Shown: positions 1-10,414 of the stretch, one piece after another
How the letters are laid out: each line of letters begins with the position of its first letter
Position numbering within the stretch: position 1 is the stretch's first letter
From: Phymatolithon calcareum
Taxonomy: Eukaryota; Rhodophyta; Florideophyceae; Hapalidiales
NCBI GenBank assembly: GCA_977006965.1
Contig: OZ345362.1
Location: 2,232,001 to 2,296,000 of the forward strand
Direction: 5' to 3'
Length of the DNA: 64,000 bases
Notes under the pieces: generated by a model
The model's database searches: none
The model's input: only the letters and a program-made list of their open reading frames with translations
What the model was told of the DNA's origin: nothing
Position numbers and translations under genes: made by a program

Positions 1-882
1 AGGTGCGTACTACAATACGTGAATGCAAAGGAAGTATTAAGAACCGTTCTATGCTACACCGGTTGACTAATCTTGCCACTGTTCTTCCATCTGCAACACG
101 GTGGTCTGGATTGTGCAACATGGTGAACTGGTTTAATCGCATTCGTACTGAACTTGAGGAAGTTGCAGACACGGAGGGTTTGGATTTGACTATATCGCGC
201 ACACCGCGATTTCGGCTTCAATGCAATAAGCTATCTTCACAACTCAGCGGGATTAATACTGTCGCCAAGGCCATTCAAAAGGGTGGTGTGAAGCTGGAGG
301 AATGTCGCTTTCTGTTAGATACTTAGACAGAAACTATCGAAATCCAAAAGAACAACGTCGAAGCGCCCTTGCTTGATTGCGCGCTGAAAAGTAACTACAT
401 CAAGTTGCACTCTACACACTCTCCAAGTTCAGTATTTGAAGCCGGAGTTGTCAAAATACAACGTGGCGAGGTCGATACTATGACGGATCGTGAACGTTAA
501 GCATGTGAGCACTTGAAGAAGTCGACCGAAACGACGAATATAGAACCGTCGTCTGCAGTTGATGATGCTACATTATCTATAGCGGATATTTTCAAGAAAC
601 GCAAACGTCAGCGTCGGGATGTCGGTTCCTCGTACATGAATTTGGACTTTATTCTCGGTTCGTCGGCCGAGATCGAGCGTCTTTTCTCGCTTGCTTGTGG
701 AATTTTAGCTGACAATCGACAGAGCCTCACTCCTCTACTATTCGAGTCACTTTTGTTCTTGAAAGTGAACCGAACTTATTGGGATATGCGAACTGTCGCC
801 ACCCCTATGTCAAATGCGCGCAGCGCTCGCGTTGCGGAACGTTCTCAAAATGATGCTGAGCAAGATACTTATGAATGCATGA
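1..882 (+). pseudogene. hAT-family transposase, 3' part, two nonsense codons
   Basis: One reading frame runs from the window edge to about position 880 with in-frame stops near 324 and 498. It matches, block by block, the hAT transposase on the opposite strand at 1880-3251: ATRWSG, FEAGVVKIQRGE and the C-terminal dimerisation motif (LDFILGSSAEIERLFS, then a W-D/N-containing tail). hAT transposases are nuclear RNase H-fold enzymes that cut and paste their element. Only the second half is here and the 5' part lies outside the window. After about 880 no transposase similarity is visible. The frame stays open from 513 to 1508 and runs into LINE sequence, which I read as chance fusion and not as a gene. 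The relic cannot encode an intact enzyme. Confidence 0.75.
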
Positions 883-1009
883 CTGTTCCACGATTGTTTC
901 GGACATCTGTAGGCAATAGACATATTGGTAGACTCGTAGATATTGCGGTACGGATTGGTAAACTCGAGCTATTGACCTGTGCCTCGAACTCTGAAACCAA
1001 TACGACATC

Positions 1010-1733
1010 AATATATTGCTCCCAAAGGCTGGCGTCAACACCAACAGACTTTGCGAAGAGGATGAAAAATCTAATTCGAATGAAGAAGAGGAGATCCCAG
1101 ACGAATTTCTGCGAAGGGAAGCAGCTGGATCCGGCTGAAATGGCAGCTCACCTGGGAGAGGAGCTCAAAGACACCCAAGGCGCAGCCATACAGCCGAGGA
1201 AATTTCAAGTCACACATGCACTAAAACAAGAACTAAAGAGAGCTCTAAGACGTGCCCCAAGGCGAAAAGCAGCAGGCCCAGATGGAATTTTTTCTGAAGC
1301 ACTGCTACTAACCCAGAGCAAAGCTACTGTTTCCTACTGGCAACTATCACGAAAGCCGGACAACTCGGTTGTTGGCCTGAGGACTGGAATCACGCACTGG
1401 TGGTCCCAATATTCAAGAAAGGAGACCCAAGCTCCCCGAAAAGCTACAGACCGATTTCGTTCTTGCTGCACGCTCGCAAAATATTCGAATGAGCGGTGGA
1501 TAAACTGACCCGGAAGGAGTATTACTTCAACATATCACAAGTGGGATTCCAACCTCGAAAAGGCACAAAGAGCCCTCCTCCGCTGTACAACAGCCGTAAA
1601 ACAAGGAAGAAAGACGAAAGCCACAAACGTGGCATGGTTGGGTTCGCTCTCGCTACAGAAAGACTCTCTTCACGGTTATGAATGACGCAGGAAATCACGA
1701 GGTATAAGCGAGCTTGGAGTCCCCCAGGTATCC
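1010..1733 (+). pseudogene. Non-LTR retrotransposon (LINE) reverse transcriptase, 5' half
   Basis: Fragments of a LINE reverse transcriptase appear in several frames. RRKAAGPDGIFSEA (about 1255-1300) is the K-x-x-GPDGI motif before the fingers. After a frameshift come ALVVPIFKKGDPSSPKSYRPIS (given as two blocks, ALVVPIFKKGDPSSP and KSYRPIS) near 1398-1460, VGFQPRKGT near 1540 and GVPQVSPVS ending at 1742. The protein resumes at 4096 with PVSPTLFNILMDT, so this half is separated from the rest by the hAT element at 1742-4095. Several frameshifts make it non-functional. The upstream boundary with the hAT relic is approximate. Confidence 0.75.
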
Positions 1734-1741
1734 CCCGTTAG

Positions 1742-4095
1742 CATGGATAGTACCAATATTATTGTTATTTATTCTGGCAAATGATGCAATAGCAATTGCA
1801 ATACCAATAATGTAAGGTTGAAGGCAATAGGAATTGCAATATCTGACTATTCTTCCAATATCAATTGCAATAACAGAACCTAATTCAGGTCCTCCTGCGC
1901 CATGTCTTCAATCACGCGTTGGATCACTCTTGCGCTCGGGGCACTGTGCATCGCCACGGAGACCGACTGCTGGTCCCAGTAACCTTTGTTCTCTTTAAGA
2001 AACAGCAGGGCTTCTAGTAATAACGGCGTCATCCTCTTGCGATTATATGTCAAAAAATTCTTGGCCACCGACCAAAGCCTCTCCAAATCGGAAGTTCATC
2101 CAAGAATATAATCGCAATTTATATAAGTCTGATAGACCTCGGCACGCTTGCGCTTTTTTTACGGCAATTCTTTCAGCCATCGACAGCCGGCCTCCACACG
2201 ATCCGCCGATGGAGGTTTTTATACCGTCATCGTGTTCCAGTTTGATCTTCTTGCATGCATCCTTCTCTTCATTTGTCATAATATCGGACTCACCGCGCTG
2301 TATCTTAAAAACTCCCGACTCGAATGCTGGGTCACACACAATTGATGCACGTGATGCAATGTAGTGTTTTCCAAGCTGAGATCGGTACAATGGTGAGTTG
2401 ACATCGTACTTGCACTGCTCGACTGTTGAAATCAACTCATCAAGAGCTAAGCGACAGTCCGACAACGAGGCACCGCGCTTCTGTAGTTCCAGAGTTACCT
2501 GGTTGATTTGCTTAAACTGACTTGCGTACAGCACAGATCTTTTGCGGAACTGCTCGCTCTCGTCCATAGCTATCGTTGCTCCTTCCGCCTTTGCCGCGTC
2601 GATTAACTGCTCGCGTATGCGGTTGAAGCGCTTGAGCATATGATACTTTCCGGACCAACGCGTCTCATTATGCATAACTGGAGCCAATTCAGTAAGGTTG
2701 CGTAGTATTGCTCGGTTCTTCAGTTTTTTGCAGTCTTTCATCGTTGCATGCACTGAGTCTATCGCTGCTTGGAGTCTATCGTCACTGACAACCATTTTGT
2801 TCACCTCTAGGTTGAGCTTATGACTAGCACAGCTAACATGAGCGATTTCCATAAGCCTGGCAATTGACTTATTGACATTGCAGTTGTCGGCAACCTGACA
2901 AACTGCCCAGGTATGCACGTTGACCCCGAAGAAGTCGAACACGTCTTCTAGTTGACGCACGTGGGCGTGGGCGTTGAAAATAGTGGTTTCAAGATCCGAC
3001 ATGCCTCCTTGAACATTATCATCTTCTACTTTCGCAACAGGACTCACAGACAGAAGCACAATAGCGAGCTCTTCATTCTGGCGCGCAGTGCCTCTTTCCA
3101 GCATCTTCACATATCTCATGAACAAGCCGTATACATCCAAGTAACGTGTCCCATTGGCGGTCCAGCCATCGTGCATAATGGCTCCTTTGGTATCAGCAAT
3201 ATCGTCTCTGATTCGCAGTTCGACGAGCTCAACGAGCTTGAATAGTGTCTCTTTGAATATCCGAGTTCAGAACTTCTCACGGAAACACGAAAACTTGCGA
3301 TATTCCTCGCTTTGAACATGTGACACCGGCAAGGAAATGTAGACGACAAGTCTAATGTACCCGTACATGGCCTCTTCCTTGTCAGTTGCGAGAAATGCCA
3401 TTGGTGAGTGAGTGGCGATAAACGAGCTTGCTTTGCGGCGGCGTAGACTGGCCAGCGCACCTCTTTAGACCTGAAAAAGGTGACCTTCGCTTCCTCCAGA
3501 TATGCAACTCTTCAGGTGGCTGTATGGGATAGTATACCTCTTTCCTTTTTCAAAAGCGATTTCACCATTCACTCGGCAGTCAGCACCTTTCAGGCAGATA
3601 AGGATGTTAAAAGGCACCTTATAGCGTGTTATTCCGGTTCTGCGAGACTGCGTCCGTTGCTTGACATTCTGGACGTAGTGGTTCGGCAGAGCAATTCGCA
3701 GGATTGTGAAGTCCAAGAGATCGCGTGAGCAGGACAGCATTCAGTAGTTTTTTCCAAATCAATGCCCGTCGACGTGTCTGTAACTATCGAGAGGCATCGA
3801 TAACAGAGCAGAATTCCTGACAGCAATCGGATGCCGCAGATTCGGGTGGCAATACGTAAACTGTGTGGGGAGCTTCTATAACCCTTTTCCGTAAATTTCC
3901 CTTACAGATCCTGTACCGCAGCGCTGTACGATAATCTTGCAAGCGCAGAGGAGGGCAACGGTGTACCTTGATTTTCGATCATATGCCATAACTTTTTGCA
4001 ATAATTATTGCAATAAGCACCTCTCAGCGCAATTAAGGCTTTATTGCAATAAACTGCAATAAATTGCAATAAAAACAATATTGGTACCAAGCGTG
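1742..4095 (-). mobile_element. hAT transposon inserted in a LINE, 8-bp TSD
   Basis: The element is bounded by a perfect 8-bp target duplication CCCGTTAG (1734-1741 and 4096-4103), the hallmark length of hAT transposition. The imperfect terminal inverted repeats share GTACCAATATT close to the ends, followed by T-rich sequence. Removing the element and one duplication restores the LINE reverse transcriptase frame across a GVPQ-SPVSP-LFNILMDT motif, which independently confirms both ends. Subterminal sequence on both sides is crowded with TTGCAAT/ATTGCAA repeats (about 1795-1875 and 3985-4075), as expected for transposase-binding arrays. It carries a decayed transposase on the minus strand. Confidence 0.9.
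1880..3251 (-). pseudogene. hAT transposase, frameshifted
   Basis: The minus-strand frame contains the hAT RNase H-fold start HDGWTANGTRYL (near 3150-3175), a cysteine/histidine block (VSCASHKLN), ETRWSGKYHMLKRFNRI, and ends in the C-terminal dimerisation region (MERLWSVAKNFLTYNRKR, then GYWDQQSV). The dimerisation part at 1880-2086 is in a different frame from the 2043-3176 part, so there is at least one frameshift. The usual N-terminal BED zinc finger is not recognisable upstream of 3251. The protein would move the surrounding element but is inactive as it stands. It is closely related to the relic at 1-882 on the other strand. Confidence 0.8.
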
Positions 4096-4103
4096 CCCGT
4101 TAG

Positions 4104-4925
4104 CCCCACACTGTTCAATATTCTGATGGACACCTTGTCAAAAAGGATCACGGCCCTGAGCTTTAACGATTCTAGTGCGAGTCTTCGCTTGAATATGTTT
4201 GCGGACGACGTCATACTAATGGCGAGGAATGAAGAAGAGCTCCGGGAAATGCTCAACGAATGCTCCGAATGGGCGCAGGTCTATCGAATGACTTGGTCAA
4301 CCGGAAAGTGCTCTGTCATACTGTCAAGTCGAAGGATCAGACACCCGTTTCTTCTGGCGAATGAGGAAGTTCAAATAAGACGCACTGCAGAATATCTCGG
4401 TACGACAATCAACGAGAACGGAATTCGTGACGACCCACTCCTGGAGCGATTCAAAAGCGCTGGCGCAAAAGTCCGGCTCATGAGCACTTAGGCATGACAA
4501 GAAAAGAATACAGCACAGAAAAATGCATCAGGCTTTTCAAATCATTTATCAGGCCGGTATATAAGTGCGCCGCGCATATAACTCCTGACACAATCCGAGT
4601 ATCGAGAGCAGCAGTGCAAGTCCAAAAGGACATCGCAACGATACTGTTTGGAAAGTGGGCAGGGCGGCACTGGAGAAGACTAATGAAGCTATGCCAAATA
4701 GAACCATGGGAGCTCCGCGGACAGCACCTGCTCTCGAAGTTAACGCAAAGACTTAAGAAGGTTGTGGAGGAGACACGCGACGCGGGGGCAGAGCTGAAAC
4801 TCGAGACGCTGGTCCGCATGCGAAAATCGAGCACACCAACCGATATCCAAGACAGGAGTGCCCTCCGACTAGCCTGGGAACAACAAGAAGAACGCCGCGC
4901 TAGGAAAATTACATTTTCCAAGAAT
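4104..4925 (+). pseudogene. LINE reverse transcriptase, 3' half
   Basis: This continues the LINE interrupted at 1741. The first frame (to 4491) has SPTLFNILMDT, then the catalytic box FADDVILMA (near 4198-4224), then a thumb region. A +1 shift near 4490 leads into MTRKEYSTEKCIRLFKSFIR and further tail sequence to about 4920. The active-site DD pair is present, but the frameshift and the hAT insertion upstream abolish function. The sequence becomes AT-rich at about 4937. Confidence 0.8.
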
Positions 4926-4936
4926 GGTCTACGAAA

Positions 4937-5271
4937 GCATTGGAATTATTTATTTTTATTCTTTTCTCGGCGCATGTTGAGAATAAATAATTTATTGTTG
5001 AACGCAGAAGCAATAAATTATTGTATTCAAGTTCAGTGAGGAATAAATAACTGGTTATTCCCAATTATTGGATCCCTCTCGGATCGAAAAAATGAGGAGT
5101 CCACAACCGACACGTCATGCGCTATCGATGGTCAACATGTCACATTACTCTTCAAGAATTCGTAGACTCAGTCGGGCGATCTCAATAAATGCAATAAATA
5201 TTCACGACTCGGGAATAAATTATTGAAACAATAATTTAAATATTTACAATAGCAGTTATTTTTTCCAATGC
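4937..5271. repeat. AT-rich insert with short inverted ends (candidate MITE)
   Basis: GCATTGGAA at 4937-4945 is mirrored by TTCCAATGC at about 5263-5271, enclosing AT-rich sequence full of AATAAAT words. It interrupts LINE-tail sequence. No convincing target duplication flanks it, so the boundary call is tentative. Confidence 0.3.
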
Positions 5272-5639
5272 TTTGTACCGCACCAAGCAGTGAGGATGAA
5301 AGAAAGCAGGCACAGAATTCTCTGTGCAAGATGGTTTGTAGGTCAGTTTCCAAGAAATCCTACGCAGTTAATAGAAGAAATGGGCAGTCAAGGAGCACGG
5401 GCAGTTAGAATACTGAAGAGCATCCTGAGGAAGTCAACATGAACCCCCACAGAGGAGACCAACGTGGCCCGAGCCATCGACGCGAAACTAAGTAATTCTG
5501 ATTAAGGAACCGAAATTTCGAGTGCAGTAGAATGCTAAGAAAGATGCCGACTTTCCTCACGTTGGGGCACATGGTACCTTCTCAATAACTGTTAAAACCA
5601 TAGTGGTTCACATCAGCTGGAGACGAGACAGAAACGTTG

Positions 5640-6706
5640 TGTATCATCGACTAAGGAGTACCTCAAGGTTCCCCGCTTAGTCCATGCCTATACAATATAT
5701 TTATGGACACATTCGCAGAAGCCGTCTCCAAGACAGACGGAAACGTCTCAGACAGCCCAGTGCAATTGTTCACAGATGATGTTCAGCTTCAAGCGAAGAC
5801 AGGACGAGGAATGCAGAAACTTCTTGATATAGCGACCATTTGGGCAAGCGAAAATGGCATGAAATGGAACACAAAACCAGGAATAAGCGTAGTTCTTAAG
5901 TACAAAGGCTTCAGAAGCACACTTTTTACTTGGCGGGACGAGAACTATATCAAGCCTGGAGACTCTAGTATCTTGGGGTAAGCATGAATAACAAGGGTGT
6001 TACAGATGGCACGGCCATATCAAGAGTTCGAAATGCTGCAGGATGCATACATAAGTTTCGGCAGCTTGGAGTGAATGTTCGAGGATCCAAACCGGAGACA
6101 TGCATCAGGATCTTTAAGTAGCTAATTATTCCGAAAAGGGAGTATGCGTTACACGTTACTCCAATGACAAATCGATTGCTCTCGGCAATCGAGTCGGCAG
6201 AGGGCTTGTTCTACAAGAATGCTTTCGGAAAGTATGCCGAACACCGCCGGGACCGAATGCGAGTTCTGTGCTGACTGGGACCACCAAAGATGAGGAGACG
6301 TCATCAAGCAGAAAGGTTTGCATTAAGCCTGGTAAGACACAAAAAGCGCCTTGAAGAAACAGAAGAGTACTTTGGAAGAGATGAGGACATAATGGAAGCA
6401 ATGAAGGATATTGAATATCTCAAGATTTATGAAGACCTGCGACAAGCCCTTCAGAAAGCCCAGGAGGGATCTGTCACGAAGAAGAGGAGGAGAGAAGAAA
6501 CAATTAAGGTATCGGAAAAGGAAGAAGAAGGCAGATCAATGAAGATTCCTATTGAAGGCAAGCTACCAGGGATCCTTTACATAGGAGAAAGAACAACACG
6601 TTTAAGGTGCCTAAGGTTGGCATTCAACCGAGCACCCCTTTGGAGAAAATCAGTATTAGGTGCCTACTGTGGGATTAACGCGGTGATCGAACTAGTCGCC
6701 TTATAA
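5640..6706 (+). pseudogene. Second LINE reverse-transcriptase remnant
   Basis: GVPQGSPLSPCLYNIFMDTF (about 5658-5717) and LFTDDVQLQAK (about 5767-5799) are the conserved RT boxes, with TDD in place of the usual A/V-DD. Frame changes and a stop near 6120 interrupt the thumb and tail. A lysine/glutamate-rich tail (6290-6706) closes with RTTRLRCLRLAFNRAP. The copy is a different LINE lineage or a strongly diverged copy relative to 1010-4925. It is non-functional. The sequence at 5272-5640 probably belongs to the same or a neighbouring LINE, but I cannot assign a domain. Confidence 0.6.
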
Positions 6707-6744
6707 CGTACTCTAGCGTCGTCGAAGATGAGTACAGAAATTGA

Positions 6745-6798
6745 TCCTGTGAGTCTCTTGCACTCAAACTCGAGTTTGAGTGCAAGAGGCTCACAGGA
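6745..6798. repeat. 54-bp near-perfect palindrome
   Basis: Two 27-base arms meet at a central CTCGAG with no spacer. Only one pair (6754/6789) mismatches. It could extrude a cruciform or be the fused ends of a foldback element. No gene overlaps it. Confidence 0.85.
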
Positions 6799-8686
6799 GC
6801 TCTTGTTGGGAGAGAACTACGAATCAAGAACGTTTTGAGTAGCCAGACGACTTTAGCTTAGAGATTATCGCAAGAGCTGCCCCGTTACTCCAAGGTGAGG
6901 CTTTGGGAGCTCTCAAAATAAAATCATCAAATATCCCCTTCTCAATAAATCCATTTAATTTCGATTGGACGCCTAATATTAGAGGATCCACGGTGTTCGC
7001 CACGCGATGCGTCCGACCTCAACTTCGGGGGCACTCTGCATCTCTCTCTCTTGCCCAAAATGCACTCATATACTACGCTTGAAGTCTATCGGAATTCATT
7101 TAGGTCAGGCATCGTCATGCGGCTTCAGAGCTGGGATAAAGGATAAATGGATGAGTCCATGCTGCGCCCAAGGTGCTTCTTGCGACCTCGTCTGCCGATT
7201 TGATATGCATTGGGCAGGTCCTCATGACCTAATTTTAAGCTTTCCTCTCAACGCCGATCAATTCGGTGGCGCACAATCGCACAATGGAGCAAGCTCCTGC
7301 TCTTGGCTAAAAAAAATGGATGAAGCGTACACCCACATTTTTCTCATGTCGAGGGGAGAAGGAAATTGCAATAGATGCATTGCGTACCAAAAGTGAAATC
7401 AGCTGGTACGATGCCATTCTAGGATGGTTATTCTAAAACTCGTTCATAGTCAAGGGAACATTCAAGTTCCAGACCTTGACTTTGTGCTTCGCGCTACAGA
7501 GAGTCATTTCTATATGGAACTTGAATTAAAGTTCCATATCATGACGGATCTCTGAACTCCCCGAGCTGAAGATCTCCACGGAAGCATTGTCCGCGATAGC
7601 AGAGTATTCGCATTGCGTCTCTCATGGGCAATGTAAGTTCTACTACACTGCCTCCTCAGGCCGTTTGCATCTCCGGCCATTGTCCTTTTCGGAACGTGCC
7701 TTAGTGACAACCACAATGAAGCGGAGACCATTGGGGATCCTTGAATTGGACTTTGGTGAAAGTATCAGGTTCTCGTTTTGCAAGCCTGTATCCACTACGG
7801 CCTGCTCAGTTTACCGAGATGCTCGATAGCTCCTTGATCATGAATATGAACTGATACAAGAAGAGACGAGTGGCTAACAGCCTAAACTGGACTGCCAGTC
7901 TGGATTCAAAATCCTTGAGTGTCGACATCCGGCATTTTCAAGAGCTCCAAAGTTTTGCACCTCTTACTCGTGAAGCCAAACCAACGGTTCCGACTGTAAG
8001 ATTTCCTTTGTTTCAATTTTCACCACGACTTTGTGTACCAAGGATCTAATCGGATTCTTAATTACTGTGATTGTGTAAAGTGCTAGCTTAGGATCGCACT
8101 GCACTCATCATAGCGCTGACGCCACACTCCTAGATTCATGGGATATCGACGCAATTACCAAAAGATGCTCTGGGTTTTGCAGATTTAAAAGTCCGAATCA
8201 TTCGTACTCTTTGCTCGTTTTATCCGTGGTCCGTTAAATTGCAACGCCACGGCATTGCCCCTTCTTTGCCGGCTTCATATACTTACCGCACGCTTCGCAG
8301 TCGATTGAGTCGGCCGCGCTTGGAGTAGTGCCTTGTGGTTTTCCGCGGCGTACTACGACGAACCGCTTTGTTTAGTTATTTTCATCTGCCTGCCTACTCG
8401 AGGGAATAAATACAGCATCAAAATCAACTGTACAAGCTCTACACTGCTCCCATATCGAAACAAAGGAGAATAAAGTTAACTTAGAAAGATGACACAAAAA
8501 CAATCAAGTGCACCAATACGTATAATCCTGTCGCTATCATCACAGCCTTATAAGCCCCAATAGCTTCAGGTCGTAGGCGCACTTTCGCCCACCCGGAGCG
8601 CTGCAGCCAATAGCCTTATTAAACCAGCTTGTAATGTACATAGCACAAACGCCAGACGACAATATCCAGTTCTCAAAAAGTGCATG
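6799..8686. other. Unassigned stretch upstream of the USP 3' end
   Basis: No recognisable coding domain was found on either strand. Open frames (for example 7007-7396) have no family motif. The last few hundred bases before 8687 are likely the 3' flank of the ubiquitin protease gene. Probably decayed repeat plus intergenic DNA. Confidence 0.4.
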
Positions 8687-10414
8687 CTAGTCGCTGATCG
8701 CACTGTAGAAGAGCAGATACCCTGTTTTCTTCGACTTGGCCGAGCTGAACAACGTCTTCTTGATGTCCGCTTCTGACACAGCTGTCACATTTGAGTCGTC
8801 GAACAGGTACCATTGCCTGCTTTTCTGGTTAAAAATATACGCATAGTAGTGCCCGGACGTCGAGCACCCACCAGCATGAACAATCGCCGCACTAAGCATG
8901 TACTCTGGGGCACTTTCGGCACATTTACGTGTGCACCATCTATCGAATCGCATATTGAGCGGGCATGGCGTAGACACGGGGATTTTTGCCCCAGCTTGCG
9001 TCGCAGTGAACTGAAACAGCTTGAGATGTACAGTGAGAACAGGAGGGAGCTTGGACAGATAAAACCGTCGCTCTGCCTCTGTCTTTGTCTGACATAGCTC
9101 GCATGCATACTTGTCCCTCCCATTTAACATATCCCCGGCCGCCATAGCTGTCAATGATCCCGACAGCGAGCGTCCCAATCGAACGGGTATTGATAAGTCC
9201 AAAAATGACTCTGGTCGTGAACTTGCAGTTTCACACTCGCTGCACCTTGTACTTGTGACAGATTCGCCTCCAAAGATTGATCGCACAAGGTCAGGATCAC
9301 AATCAGGGGCTTTGTTCTTTGCCCGATTGCATTCATTCACAGACACTTGAGTGCTTTCGGGATCTCGCGTTGGTGACGATTGGAGGCTTGGCACTTCAGC
9401 GGCAGTAGATCCGTGCCTGTTTGACGACTTTGTTCCTGTCTCTTCTCCGCCTGTTCCTGACGATAAAGAAGAGACTGGAGCGGCAGTGGTTGAAGAAGCT
9501 GGATGCACAGAAGGTTTTGTGGTTGCGGATACAGAGGGTTTGCCAACACGGGGACCAGCAGATGCGGTCTCGTCTGTCGGAGGCCTATGAGAGCCATCAA
9601 TAATAACTTCCTCCTCGACGGGGAAACGAGGTGAAACTGGAGCGACGCCATTCGGCAGGACGACAGTTTTGGGTCGCTTCAGGGGCCGTGGGGAATGACC
9701 GACACTCTCCGAAAGTCGCTTCAGTTGAGGGGAGGCGGAACGCTCAGGGTTCTCTTTCTCGAGCGCGGCGTGAGCATCTATGAGAGCGGTACTGACGTTC
9801 TCCAACAAAAATCTCAAAAACTCATGCGCATCTTGTTGACCGTCCGCATCAAACTCGAACCCGCGCGCCTTATCTCGAAGAATGTCGACCAGGTCTGTAG
9901 GGTCGGCGTATGTATATCCGCCGGGGTCTTCAAGAGCACCAAACAGGCGCTGTAGTGCGGATACAATGTCGTCCGCATTCCGGCGTTTCGTGGCGGTTAG
10001 AGCGCTGTCATCGCTGTCAGAATCTATGTGGGCAAGCGGACCGGGCGAGCGGTAGGCCAGCACGGACGCTCGAAAAGCGGGAGTATGAAACAGAACTTGT
10101 ACGACGGTGTTGAAGTAGCAAGTATCACCGACGTTCAATAACCCGGCCGGACAGGGATAGTCCTCTTTGAGAGTTAGGAGCGGGTCAGTGTCGTCGGCGT
10201 CCTCCACAAGGCGAGCCTCAGTGTCGGGGTCCGATGCTGCGGAAGTAACTCCGCATATTGCGCGCTTCAAGAAGCGGCGCGGGCCCCAGCCCGAGGAGGA
10301 CCCAGGGACGGCGGGAGTTGGAGGTGACTGGGCGGATGTGGCGGCCGGGGGCGGGGCGCCGCCCGCGAGGGTGCCCGGGGGAGGATGACGGGGCTTTGCA
10401 TCACCGGCTGTCAT
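8687..10414 (-). CDS. Ubiquitin-specific protease (USP/UCH family C19)
   Basis: A cysteine protease that removes ubiquitin from substrates; 575 aa from the first ATG (an open GTG three codons upstream is not used). The Cys box GLLNVGDTCYFNTVVQVLF holds the nucleophile Cys99. QQDAHEFLRFLLE is near 193-205. Two CxxC pairs (C391/C394, C438/C441) form the usual finger zinc site. The His box STSGHYYAYI gives His522, and the Asp box YLFDDSNV is near 536-543. All catalytic elements are present. Between the Cys half and the fingers lies a 155-residue Ser/Pro/Thr-rich, probably disordered insert (about 220-375). The N-terminus is Pro/Ala-rich. The short catalytic domain and CQTK-type finger recall the USP12/46 and USP48 groups, but I cannot assign an orthologue. 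Intronless. Divergent from the flavoprotein gene at 11612. Confidence 0.93.
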   Translation of the reverse strand: MTAGDAKPRHPPPGTLAGGAPPPAATSAQSPPTPAVPGSSSGWGPRRFLKRAICGVTSAASDPDTEARLVEDADDTDPLLTLKEDYPCPAGLLNVGDTCYFNTVVQVLFHTPAFRASVLAYRSPGPLAHIDSDSDDSALTATKRRNADDIVSALQRLFGALEDPGGYTYADPTDLVDILRDKARGFEFDADGQQDAHEFLRFLLENVSTALIDAHAALEKENPERSASPQLKRLSESVGHSPRPLKRPKTVVLPNGVAPVSPRFPVEEEVIIDGSHRPPTDETASAGPRVGKPSVSATTKPSVHPASSTTAAPVSSLSSGTGGEETGTKSSNRHGSTAAEVPSLQSSPTRDPESTQVSVNECNRAKNKAPDCDPDLVRSIFGGESVTSTRCSECETASSRPESFLDLSIPVRLGRSLSGSLTAMAAGDMLNGRDKYACELCQTKTEAERRFYLSKLPPVLTVHLKLFQFTATQAGAKIPVSTPCPLNMRFDRWCTRKCAESAPEYMLSAAIVHAGGCSTSGHYYAYIFNQKSRQWYLFDDSNVTAVSEADIKKTLFSSAKSKKTGYLLFYSAISD

